From: Buxus sempervirens
Taxonomy: Eukaryota; Streptophyta; Magnoliopsida; Buxales; Buxaceae
DNA length: 64,000 bases
Assembly: GCA_947561395.2 (NCBI GenBank)
Contig: OX387191.1
Coordinates: 12,501-76,500, forward strand
Direction: 5' to 3'
The position numbers and the translations under genes are program-made. Under the pieces are notes generated by a model. That model was given only the letters and a program-made list of their open reading frames with translations, was not told where the DNA came from and did not search any database. Positions 50,001 to 60,880 of the stretch are shown piece after piece. Position 1 is the first letter of the stretch, and each line of letters begins with the position of its first letter.

Positions 50001-53000
50001 TTCATGTCACCGATCCTACTTTGGTGGGAAGTGGGAACTGGCTTATGATGATGATGATTAAATTAAGATTTTTTTTTCATACTTTCTGCATCTATTTTTG
50101 CTTTCTTCAGCCCTGCATGTCTTATCCTTGGAGCTTCTCCACTAGAGAATTTGGATGTAGGAGGACCAGGAACAGATAACTTATCCCCCTTTTGTGGATT
50201 ATGCTCGATTTAAAGATCATTGAGACTTATTGCTCAAGCTGACAGCAGGGAGAATTAATTCAAGACATATATTCGAAATTGTAATGGAACACTTGATGCA
50301 TTATTACATGTCTACTTTCGTGTTGTGAATGCCTTCAATTCTGGAATTTACACTTCCTTTTTTGTGCATTCAATGTTCAGCAATGATGATACATTTTGTT
50401 CATTTACTTGTGCTGTGCTTCAGTTTGTGAAATCAGAATTTGAAAGACATCTTTGTTCTCAATGAGCTGTTAAGATTGAATTCATGTTTATATCAAGCAT
50501 CATGTTGGCCGAATTCTAAAGAAGAAGGATGGGTTGAGATGTGGTGCCCTGTTGTGGACTGTTTTTCGTCCCCTTCTCCCATATATTATGAGTATATACA
50601 TACATGTTTTAGTTAGAAAAAATTACACATAACTCTGAAATGTCTTACAAACGCAATCAAAACCAGTGTTTCTTGAAATTACAGTCCTCCGTGACATATA
50701 TTTTAGATGCACACGATGACAGAAGTGGTACTTTCACCAAAATATCCACCCTGAAATGACATTTTAGTGAGACAAATTTGTTTTTACGGGCGGGTGGGGA
50801 GGAAAACATCATTCCCTTCTTACAAATATTCTGTTTTCTTTTCTGTTGTTTCAGATTTACTTCACATCCATATGATGCCATTCAACCACATATACGCACT
50901 GCATACACTTCTTCTGCACCTTCATTGATTAGCTAGCAGTTTATTATGCTACTGTGGTTCCGTTTCTCCACCACATATTGAATCTAATTTCTGCCATGGG
51001 TGCATTTTTGCCTTTTAAATAAGCCTTTTTAACGAAGGCTTTGGGGATTAGTAGGATTTGACTGGCCCAGAATTTATAAGAGCAGAGAATGGTTTACCAT
51101 CTCTGTGGACTTGACCTTTTACATTCTTTTCCTTCTATTAATCATGGTTTACCATACCGGATGGTATGTACCGGGATTGGATGGTCCTGGTTCGGGATAA
51201 TCTGATTAAAAAGATGAGTTGAACTCGAGCGGTCTCGGGTTTGGACCGCTGGAGTCAGAATGGACTGGGCGATAATGTTTCGACTCGGGAACTTGGGACC
51301 AACCGAGTTATTGCCGATAGCAGCATAAAAGCTGTTGTCATCGGGGTTTGAATTCTATGTGTGTCACCCTTACCCAATACCTATAATTTGCATCAAAGGT
51401 TTGGGAAAAAGTATGTGCCAAGATATTTTCCCAACTTTACCTGCGTCTGAGGCCACCAGAGGTTGGAATCAGATGGTTGGAATTTTGGATGTCGTTCGCT
51501 GGCGATGGTTGGAGTTGGTGGAGGGAACCTAGAGATTCAAAGCTTGTCAAGCTTAAGAACACCCCCTTTTCAAAATTTTTGTAAAAAAAAAAAAAAAACT
51601 CACACCCCCATCCCCCCCTAATTTGAGCGTATCGATTGAACTTCGCAGATAGAAAAGCTTCAACAATGGCATCTTTGGCTGTTGAAATCATACGAAAGTA
51701 GGGGAACATGAAGGGATCACCATGGCTGAGAGGAATCTTTTTCCCCGTTGTCTTATGCATTGAGGTTGCTCACAAGCATATTGAGAACCCATGTTTATCT
51801 CTTCATTGGCTCCAAAATGCCATTGATTTGTTCCATTCTCCATCTCTCTCTACTTAGTCGTGAACTCCAATCCAATTGATTAGAGAAGAGAAGAAGAGAG
51901 AGAGAACATATATTCTATAGAGGGAAGGTAAGCCATAAGTGTGCATGTTGGACAGTGGGGGACTTGACCTGAGACCTCATTAGTGGAAGCTCGAGTCACT
52001 GCTTGCACACAGAGATAGGCCGTTTTTTTTTGTTTTCTCGGATCGGTTGGTACCGGCTGGTCTGGTATAGTTTGTACCGGGCCTGGGCTGGCTGGTCAGG
52101 TCAAACTAAAATTTATGCGAAATTTAAACTTTTTATTTATATCAAAGTGCACTTGGCAGCATATCATAAATATCTTAATTAATACAAATTTATTTACAAT
52201 ATCATGTTTTTTAATCTGGAATAATCCTAAGCATGATTATAATTCCACCCATGAGCACACTACCCCAATCTTGACGATCTCTCCACGCATACCTGAAAAA
52301 TAGGTGAAAACGGGAGTGAGATTTATATCTCAACAAGTAGCAAGTTGCATGCAATTAAATAATCCATTTTATGAAATAATCATGAGGTATATAGATAAAA
52401 CAAAGCAAAGGCATTTTAATCAAATTCATGTAAATATTCCAAGTTAAACAATAAAGTATAAACAAACACCACGTGTGAGATCACAGGACTCATGAAGCAA
52501 GATAAGTTTTTGAACCGATACACTTCATTGCTAGGCCACCATGCATTTTATGAGCGAAGCTACTAAGACCCTCAAACCCATATATCACTGAGACAAGAGG
52601 TGTAGTCATCGATTTATTGCGCACGAAACTTACAAAGTTTGGCATGAACCACAAGCATGCAGCACCTGAATCAATACATGGAGATGGCCTTTCATCCGCA
52701 CATATAGGACTCACTAGCGAGGCTCGAAATGACCCTACAAACATACAGACCCCCCAGTGCAAACTAACTTACAAAGGAAGCGCAAGCGCAAATGGGAATG
52801 ATCAACCCAAAATAAATACCCCTCCACTATCTAGCTTAGCCTATAGATCCATATACAGCTATGCCTGTTAAACACCAATCACACAATTTCAATTTATTTA
52901 TCATTCCATATGCATATTTCCATAACCCGTGATCTCAATTATAGTAATTCAAAAAGCACTTATCATAACTCAATTTCAGGTGATATACATGTCTCAATCT

Positions 53001-56000
53001 TATTAACACGAAATATATTCAAAAAGGTTTAGACCCGATTCCATAAATATTGACACACCCAAAACATAATTAATAAAGGTTTAGACCTGTTACAGATCAC
53101 AATCATAAGCTCTAATGTGTTTCCTAAGTCTTGACTAAAACATCTCTAATTAAATTACCTATTAGTATTTCACTTCTATATTTAAAACCTAAGGTATAAC
53201 ATTCTGTATTTTCTGTTATCTTTCACTTCCAGCAATTCACATAGACCCATATTGAAGCTTACGAGTTGGTATAAATCCCCGAATATTTGTTTAAACTTAA
53301 TTTGATACCCTATTTCCAAAACCTGGTCCTTTCAGACACCCTTTTGCATTCATTGATCCAAATTATTTGTTTTAATACCAAATTAAATCCCGTCAGTTCC
53401 TACACTTCAATTTAACTCCTATACAAGCGATCTGTTGAGCGCCTATGCAATTCCGGCAAAATTTCTAGATTTTATAATTCTTTAATTTTTAGATTAATTA
53501 ATTGCAATTCCTTGGTCATCTACAAAGATCAAATCTATATTCTTAAACACTGTTATACTTTTCTTTTAAGGACATGAAAACTCATCGATGGGAAACAAAG
53601 TATCCATGAAATATATTTTCGTTTAATCAAATCAATCAAGAATAAATAAAAACCACAGAAATCATGTAGTTCCTCCGGTTTTCAAGTGATTGCTACTTTG
53701 CGTTATCATGCAAAAATCCATCTTCTCTTGAATCCCGAATTGAATCTGATTTTCTGTCCTTCATCACACCAACCTAGGGTTCTCTAAATAAGATCTACAC
53801 CGTTCAGATTGTAGTCCTACCATTTGTGAACAAAACCTCCAAATTTGAGGTCGATCCAACGGCTGGATTTCTCCCAATCTAAGTTTTATGGTCGCTGGTT
53901 GAAGGTTTTAGCAATAGCTCCTTTACCTTGTGTTCTTTCTATTTTCCTTTCTCTCTTTCCTATTTTGCTCCACACGAATTTTCCTTCTTTGCTCTCCTTT
54001 TTTCTCTATTTAGTTTGATTATAAGAAACTCTAGACTAACTTTAATGACTTGCTTAAATAGACTAATCCTAATAGGAGTTCAAATAGGTTTTAGAAACCT
54101 TCTAATTTAATTCCTTCTTGCACTCCTCTTAATTCTCTTTAAGCACTTTACCTATTAAGTCCCTTACTAACTAAACTCTATCCTTTAACAAATTTTCGTC
54201 CATATTTTATACCTATTTTTAAATATTACCTAAACACCCTATTTAGTCACTTTTTCTTCCAATTTAAGGCCACTAATTAAGTGTAATTACCCAATTGCCC
54301 TTTTCCTTCTTTTATGCTATAATTATTACTGTTTAACTTCAAACTTAGTCCAAAAAGTTTTAAACTTCTATTTCCCAATTCTTTTACTTATTTAATAATT
54401 TAGTTCATCAATTGCCCATTTAGAATTTACTCAAATACCATTTTCTTCTCCTAGATTGATTTCCTTTGAAAATTATTTTTTATTTACAAATTATTATTTC
54501 TTTGAATTATCAATCCTCTAAATTTTCATTCTTTTATTTCCACAACACTCGAACCCTTATTTTCTTTTATTTATTTATTATGCCTTTATTATTATCCAAA
54601 ATTTTGGGGTTTTACATGGCATTTCAAAAGGACTCTTTGCAGAGAAGCTAGTAAAAGACTATGGGAAAGGAAAGAAGATCAAATTTGTTTTCTGTATTTG
54701 TATTTGGTAAATGGGAGATTCCTACATCAGCCTTTAGAGCTTGCTTACCAATCATGGCTTACTGGATCTTGTATTCACCAGAACTCATCTGAATGAAGTT
54801 GGGCTTTACCCAAAGTACCTTAGGGTTGAAATTCCATGAAGTCTCTTTTAAATTACCCAAAGTACCTTAGGGGGAGGAGGGGAATATTTGAAGTGACACC
54901 ATTTGGTTAACGGCAAACTTGTCTTCCAACAAAAATATAGATTAGAGAGAGGTAATAAATTTGGTCATGTATTGATAACATTGTGCTAACATCATCACCT
55001 TACATCACTCGGACAATAAATTACAATTAGTTTGTTGTGAAGTTTTTCCTTGTTCTTCTGCTGTAAATCAATTTGCTCAAAAAATTACATTTATAATTAT
55101 GTTTTGCAACATACAAATCAGTTATATGACTAATGTGTACATATGCACATATTATGATTTAAATATGTAACTTCTGAATTATATTATTAAGGTAGCCTTC
55201 TGTTTGGTTTTCATTCTCATTAGGAAGTTAGGGTTGTTAGTGCGATTGTTTTGTTTCCAGAACAAGTGGTTGATCGGGTGGTGTTTTTTTCTCATTAGGA
55301 AGTTAGGGTTGTCACTAGGTATTTTATTGGATTGCTCCCTTTTTTACTCTTTTATGTCCTGTCAAAGGTTTTGCTAACCCGAACAAATTAATGAGTTTTT
55401 GTAGGTAGAAGCAAAGAAGAAAATTGAGAAGCATGTAAGGAAGGACTCCAAGAAGTATAATCATCTGAAGAAATCAAAACATGGGAAGGACCACGAGAAG
55501 TATCATCATCTGAAGAAATCAAAGCATGGGAAATATTCATCATCCAATGGCCAATCTAGTCCAGACTCAAGTGAATGTGGAGTAAAAATAGAGAGGGGTA
55601 TTTACAAGGACCTAAAGAACGAGGAACGTTTGACTAAGATGCAGTCTGGTATAAAAAGTGATGTAAATATCGGGAAAGAAAGGAAGAGTGGTCTCAAGAA
55701 CTCAAAGCATGATAAACGTCTGTTCAAAGGCCAGTCAGACACTGAAGCTATGACTAGCTCAGGGGAAGAGAGAAGCCAGAGGAGCCATGGCAAGATGAAC
55801 CCTAAGAACCGACCCAGTGATCTTGAAGCTGCCATAAGGGATGGGAAATTCAAAAGTCATCGTGCAGCTGACTCTAATCATTTTCTTGATTCGAGTGGAC
55901 GTTCAAAGATGCAAGATGCAAGAAGTGATGCACATGCTGCTGAACCCCGGCGTAGTTCATGTCATAACCACCGTCAGAATGCCTCAAAGCTCTCTGACGA

Positions 56001-56274
56001 AGAGCGAGCGGCTAGGCTGCTGGAGATGCAAATGGATGCTGAAATGCATGAGGAGCGAAGATGGAAGCGACTGAAGAAGGCGTCAGAGGATGATGCACGC
56101 GAAGCTAGCAAGGTCCCCGCAATTGGCAGCAGGAATTTCTTAGAAACTGCTCATAAGAGTGTATATGGAGCTGAGAAAGGGGGTAGTAACACAATTGAGG
56201 AGAGTGTACGTCGTAGGACGTATTTTTCGCAGGGCAGGTCAGAAGTGGGAGAAGGCAATGCGTTTCGGCGTTGA
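44074..56274 (+). CDS. Pre-mRNA-splicing factor CWC25 homologue, 4 exons, 449 aa
   Basis: CWC25 promotes the first transesterification step in the spliceosome. Exons: 44074-44261, 44517-44643, 46611-46775 and 55405-56274, all GT-AG, 1350 bp in frame. The N-terminus [20 protein letters not shown] with VWKAEQKH, and [19 protein letters not shown], is the CIR_N-type CWC25 start. It continues [45 protein letters not shown], a lysine/histidine-rich middle (HLKKSKHGK twice) and the family's C-terminal block: [30 protein letters not shown], then [10 protein letters not shown]. The same blocks in the same order occur in human CWC25. Intron 2 contains a 743-bp tandem duplication, intron 3 (8.6 kb) is full of repeats. 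The [16 protein letters not shown] join could hide an unseen small exon in intron 3. Confidence 0.93.
44846..46335. repeat. Diverged 743-bp tandem duplication in CWC25 intron 2
   Basis: The first copy begins TTAAAGGAACTAATTGC (44845) and the second TTAAAGGAACTAAATGC (45588). Both contain GATGTTTCTCCTTCCCCTT, TTGAAATCCTTTCTTGAAT and AGCACATGAGA in the same order, and each ends with TTCAAGC...ATATCTTTAAG. They differ by many substitutions and small indels, so the duplication is old. Confidence 0.9.
46809..46828. repeat. (AC)n microsatellite
   Basis: About ten CA units just after the exon 3 donor of CWC25. Similar short CA/GT runs lie at 15317 and 19085. Confidence 0.9.
47600..47627. repeat. 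Poly-G then GA-rich run
   Basis: About 17 G residues followed by GAGGGAGAGAGAGAGG in CWC25 intron 3. Possible G-quadruplex or assembly-sensitive site. Confidence 0.85.
48480..50060 (+). mobile_element. LINE reverse transcriptase relic, CWC25 intron 3
   Basis: Plus strand: [42 protein letters not shown] (FADD catalytic box, about 48669-48686). Then about 300 bp of unrelated sequence, then [37 protein letters not shown], a 340-bp MITE-like insert, [32 protein letters not shown] and [17 protein letters not shown]. It ends with CTACTTTGGTGGGAAGTGG and a (GATGAT)n tail at 50047-50060. These are, in order, the palm, thumb and 3' motifs of a common plant LINE family. Several stops make it inactive. 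Confidence 0.88.
49207..49544. mobile_element. Small MITE-like insert within the LINE
   Basis: It interrupts the LINE between [12 protein letters not shown] and RASWLKWR, motifs that are contiguous in relatives. Flanks AGAACTAGC (about 49198-49206) and AGAGCTAGT (about 49545-49553) look like a slightly diverged duplication of 8 to 9 bp. The ends AGTGTTTATAGTTTCAG and, reversed, AAGGTTTACCGTTTTGG are similar, as terminal inverted repeats would be. The inside repeats GCTGGCGAAATTTC words. Confidence 0.65.
51144..52097. repeat. Second copy of the ATGGTTTACC...ACCGG repeat family
   Basis: It begins ATGGTTTACCATACCGGATGG and near its end has GGCTGGTCTGGTATAGTTTG, TACCGGGCC, resembling the right part of the element at 35423-36110. 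No right terminus or 9-bp target copy was found. It abuts the LTR-like sequence that follows, which may have removed its end. Confidence 0.5.
52100..54616 (+). mobile_element. LTR-like element, 5' end missing, CWC25 intron 3
   Basis: It ends AAAATTTTGGGGTTTTACA, the same terminus as the elements at 3644 and 5835. It contains, near its left side, a GGAGTGAGATTTATATCTCA then AGTAGCAAGTTGCATGCAA block, matching the GAGTGAGATACGAATATCTC and GTAGCATATGCATGCAA block at 3990-4036. No TGTAGCGCCCC start or target duplication was found. No coding frame is present. It is the fourth member of the family in the window. Confidence 0.7.
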
Positions 56275-57529
56275 TGTATTTTGATTTTGTCTTGGAAATG
56301 TCGTAACAAATCGTTTTGTATGTAAAGAATATGCCGCAAGCGATATAAGATATTTTTCAAGAAATTTATTTATTTAACTTTTGGGAAGAATATGTATTCT
56401 TCAAATTTGTTTTCCATTAGTTAAGCATAGTTTATTGTCGCCAGGGATAGTGGGGTTGGATTGAGGGGTTGGTAATAATAAGAATATGTATTTTTCAAAT
56501 TTATTTATTTATTTTTTGTTTGTTGAGAAAATAACAATAAAAAAAATAGAAAATCAAAGTAAACAAAGACACAATATGCGTGGTTCGGAAGACCAAAAAT
56601 CCTTAATTCAAGTACATAATAATAGAAGGCACATTACAAATTAAGCTGTATTGGCTGAATACAAGGCACATACACAACAACATTTATGCGGCACATACAC
56701 AACAACATTCATGCCCTTATAATAATGAAAATTTAATAAAAGAGAAGGAAAATATCATCGGTACAATAAAAGAGAAATATTATATGCTCCAAAGGAGGTA
56801 TTCGTAATAATTCTTAACCTCAAGGGAGGTATCTATGATATGTATAAACCATTAAGGGAATAATTGCCATATAATTATAGTTAATTATAATAATAATGAA
56901 TAAACCGTCCTCTTATATTAAATTTTTACATTTCCTTAATGATCCAACATCAACTTAATGGGAGGAGTAAAAGTTAGGGATATAAAATGCATGGTTTCAC
57001 AGAGATGATGAAGGGAACTATTTCTAATGACATAAAATTCAGGGGAAGTTTTTGTAATTTATCCTAAAAAGGATATACATTAACTCACAAAAATAAAGTT
57101 TTAAAAAATAAAATAAGTATAGTACCAATAGTAAGTTCATATTAGCATATTCTTAAGTTTTCTAAAGTTAAAACCGAAGCATTTTCCTTAATTTGGGATA
57201 TAATTAAGAGATTGAAGATCTTGAGTAAGCTTATACTATATACCACGTGACATAAAAGTCACGTATAGTAGTAAAACTGCGTTTGAGCAAAGATTAAAAG
57301 TCAAATTCCGCTCAAAATCTGTTTGGACAGATGAAGGGTAGAGATGATCGTTTTATTCGGCATTATGAGCATTTCCAAATTTGCAATAGCTTATGGCAAG
57401 CCTTCCTCTTGTTTTCCCTCTTTTTTCAAAAATGACATTAGAATAACACGTCAGTAACTATTTGGAGCCATATTCATTAATTTGTTCATCAGTTTTGAGA
57501 GTGGGCCAAGTATCTGACCTAGTTCATAC
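56275..57529. other. Spacer after CWC25
   Basis: The probable CWC25 3' UTR extends a few hundred bp, and the run GAATATGTATTCTTCAAATTTG (56388) recurs as GAATATGTATTTTTCAAATTT at 56483. Beyond that the DNA is AT-rich, with the phrases GGCACATACACAACAACATT repeated at 56665 and 56691. No gene was recognised. Confidence 0.5.
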
Positions 57530-58275
57530 TAAGGCTATAACTCGGTGCGGTTTGGTTCGGGTTGGCCTCAACCTAAGACCAAATCAAGGTTACTGATGAT
57601 CGGCCCAAAACCGAATCAAACCGACGTCAAAATCGAAATACCCAAACCGAAAACCAAACCGATTATTTAAAGAAAACCCGTAACCCAATCCAAACCGAAC
57701 CAAATTGCAAAATTCGGTTCGGTTCGAGTCATTTTCCAATACTAAAAAACTATTATGAAGAGAGAGATTCCCACTTTTGTCCCCAAAAAAAAATTTTAGA
57801 AAAATACACACAACAAATTTAAAGGATCATCACATACATGCGATCCAATCCCTTGAGTAATTCACATGCATACATAAGTGGAGCAAAGAGCTTAGAATCC
57901 CAAGTCATATGTTAATTGTTTTAGATCGCACTTTTGAGTTCATGAATCAATTTAATAATTAACTACAAAGATTTATAAAATAATAATTTTATTCATTATT
58001 TTATAACTTATAATTTATAAGTTATATTTTATTATTACAACTTTATCTATTGTATATTTTATATATATTATTATATTTCGATTTTACACTTAGGAAATTC
58101 GGTTTGGTTTTTAGTTCGGTTCAGTTAACCCGAGCCTTCAACCCAAAACCGAACCAAACAAATTTGGTTCTCTATTTTTAGAACCAAAATCTACCCCAAT
58201 ACTATATAATCCAAACCAAACCAACTCAAAATCAGATTGGACCGGTTCAGTTTTAACCGACCCAAGTTGTAGCCA
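57530..58275. mobile_element. MITE-like element, 746 bp
   Basis: The left end TAAGGCTATAACTCGGTGCGG and the right end CCCAAGTTGTAGCCA, its near reverse complement, bound a segment full of AAACCGAACCAAACC and GGTTCGGTT words on both arms. Flanks are TAGTTCATAC (57520-57529) and TAGTTCGTAT (58276-58285), an imperfect direct repeat. The layout fits a non-autonomous hAT-type element, but the target copies are diverged. Confidence 0.7.
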
Positions 58276-58968
58276 TAGTTCGTATTGGGCAACAGAGAGC
58301 TCATAACAGTACTTCCGAGGTGTTTCCTACTATGTGAGTCGTAGTCGTCCAAAGATATAAGCCTCAAAGAGTCGAAGTCTAGATCATTTCCAATGACGGA
58401 CTAGTCCAATAGAGAGTTTGTTTCTAATTTTCGATTTAATTACCTCCTGGCATGGCACGGATCCTCTTCTTTTGCAAATGGCAGCTTAATCAACGTTGGA
58501 AATAGTTTTCTTAATAATAACCCACCTACGACTTAATGCAACTGCTCTTGTAAGGGCCCAAGAGTGTATGTGCAGTACTGCACATGACATCTCCTAGTTT
58601 ATTTCCTAAGCAAATTAAGTTATAAATTAACTCAGTATATATATATATATATGGCATAAAAAGGTCGACTCATACTTAGATTAATGTGTGTTCTCTCTCA
58701 TCTACAACCAAGATATGTTTAAAAGAAATATAGATGATTGATTATACATATTAAATTAAGTACTATTTCGTGACATTAAAAAAATATATGTTATGGTTTT
58801 AGTAATTAATTACAATTAAGCTAATGGATTATTAAAAAAGAAAACATGGACTTAAGCTTCTTCAATGTGCACGTTGGTTAGATTTGAGTTTCCCGTATAT
58901 GGTTGTCATGGGTCCATTGTTCATCAAATGTAACCCGTTAATCTAGACACTCAACTAGCCCAACCCCA
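58276..58968. other. Spacer without recognised features
   Basis: AT-rich sequence with a (TA)n run at about 58637-58652. No gene or repeat family was recognised. Confidence 0.5.
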
Positions 58969-60880
58969 CACTACAAAATTTCGGGTCAATTAGAGGTGAA
59001 GTTTTACCGGCGGTTTTTTTAAACAGCCGGTAATAATATATGTGGGGGCGCCTCCGACCCGAGCGCCCCAAAAACCCGTGATGGGCACGTTTTTATCACT
59101 TATTAACGGCGTTTATTCTTATAAGCGCCGTAGATAATTTTAAGTGGCCGCCGCTAATAGATGGAAACCCTCTTCTTCCATCGCATTTCCATCTCTCTCG
59201 AGCATTTCTCTCTCTCTGCCATTTCCATCGAGAGTTTCCATCTCTTTGCCATTTCCATCTCTCTCGAGCATTTCTCTCTCTCTCTACCATTTCCATCTCT
59301 CTCGAGCGGCTTTGCATTTCTATCTCCGGTGATTCAATCAATGCCTATTGGCGAAGCTTCCTGATTAGTTGCTGACCTCCGGTGATTCAATCAATGCCTT
59401 CTTGTGTTTTTGCTGACTTGTTCCAAACAGAATAGTCTGAATAGAGATCTGTTTCGAAGTTTTCTCTCAAGGAGTTGCGACGAAGGAGAACGCTCTCTTT
59501 GTGAGGTTAGAGGAATTTTAAGCCCTAATTTTTTTTTCCTTTTTTTTTTAGGGATCTGGACAATTTTCATCATTTCTGGCTTTTCAATGTGTTCGTGCTT
59601 GATCAATGTTGTTTTATTTTGTTTGATCTGAACAAAATAAATTGGTACTTGTCTCTGTTATGAATTTGATATAGCACTTCTCTCATATCCTTTTATTTAG
59701 TTAATTAGGGTCCGTGGATTTGTTTTGCTACATGCATTTGAATCTGATTTGGTATGTCATGAACAAATTGATCTCTATGTGAATACTCTTGCTCCTGTGC
59801 GACTATCATGACTTGTGGCTCTAGTGAATTATTGATTGTTTAGTGTGTGAATGAATATTTGCCCTTTTTGATCATGAAAGAAATTAAGAAAAAAGTTCTG
59901 AGGAATTCTTATTGTATGTCCTAAATCTTAGATTCTACCTAGTTGCTGTGATCTTTATTACGAGAAGGTTGATGGCCTGGCTTGGGCCTGTCCATTTTTT
60001 TTCCTGTATGACAGGCTTTGTTGGAATTTGTAAGACAAGAGTTGAGGACGGGCCTACCAAGTCTTCCTATTGTTAAGCCATAATAATATTTTGTTTGTTA
60101 GATATGAGACAATGAATTCATACTGCATTTGTTCTTTACATGGACAGTATATTATAAGTTATTTGATGAATATTGTATCCTTGTTGAGCCCCCGATCCTA
60201 CAATATGTTGGTTTTTAATATAGATTTGACAGAGAGTTCATGTAATAAATTTGAAGGTAGAAAATGGTTGAGGAAGAAAATTTGAAAACATACAATTTAA
60301 CTAGTTGGATTTTTGTAATGAGGGGCATGCCCCCTTTTGTATATGGTTATATATTGACAGCGCATTCCATTGATATGCGGCCGGCTCAAAGGGAAAGTTC
60401 TGGACAAGAAAATTGTCCTCAAATTTTGAATGCTGCAGATATATTGCCAGCATACCACCCATGTTAAAAAATATCGAATCTTCCCTTCTCCAGGCGTGGT
60501 ATATCACTTCATGCTGCTGATGCATTGTGGCATGGAGGGGAAAGTGGGGAATGAATATTTGCCCTTTTTTATCATGCTGTTGGAGGCTCTAGTGGGTTAT
60601 ATAATTTATATGCCATGTCATCTTGTTGCCAACATTGTGAAGCATTGTAAACCGCCGGTAATAGTCTAAACACACCAACGACAAACACCGGGGTGCAACG
60701 GCGGTAAAAGATTTTTAAATTACTGGCACTTATTAAAATGCCGCGTAAAGCGCCGTAGATACTATCAGCACGCTGGATTTAATGGCAGTTGGGGAAACGC
60801 CCGTAAAATAATTACCGGCGGTTTTAAAACCGCCGGTAAAATCACATGTTTAAAAGGCAGGTGTTCGTGGCAAATTATAG
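58969..60880 (+). mobile_element. Non-autonomous CACTA (En/Spm-type) element, right terminus not found
   Basis: The left end CACTACAAAATTTCGGGTC is a canonical CACTA terminus. Just inside are subterminal motifs TTACCGGCGGTTTT (59004) and GCGCCGTAG (59126). Mirrored motifs AACCGCCGGTAAT (60650), GCGCCGTAGATAC (60753) and a palindromic pair of ACCGGCGGTTTT (60811-60838) mark the other arm. No TTGTAGTG right terminus follows, so the end is lost or too mutated. The middle has no transposase; 59160-59330 is a TCTCTCGAGCATTTC/CCATTTCCATC repeat and 59360-60640 looks like ordinary gene-like or UTR sequence that could have been captured from elsewhere. Confidence 0.72.
59160..59330. repeat. CT-rich tandem repeat inside the CACTA element
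   Basis: The words CATTTCCATCTCTCTCGAGC and ATTTCTCTCTCTCTGCC repeat three to four times. It gives spurious serine/leucine-rich and arginine-rich peptides on the two strands. Confidence 0.85.

Noticed and set aside
51144..54616. Single element spanning 51144-54616
   Set aside because: The left part resembles the Mutator-like MITE and the right part the LTR-like family; no common target duplication was found, so they are listed separately.
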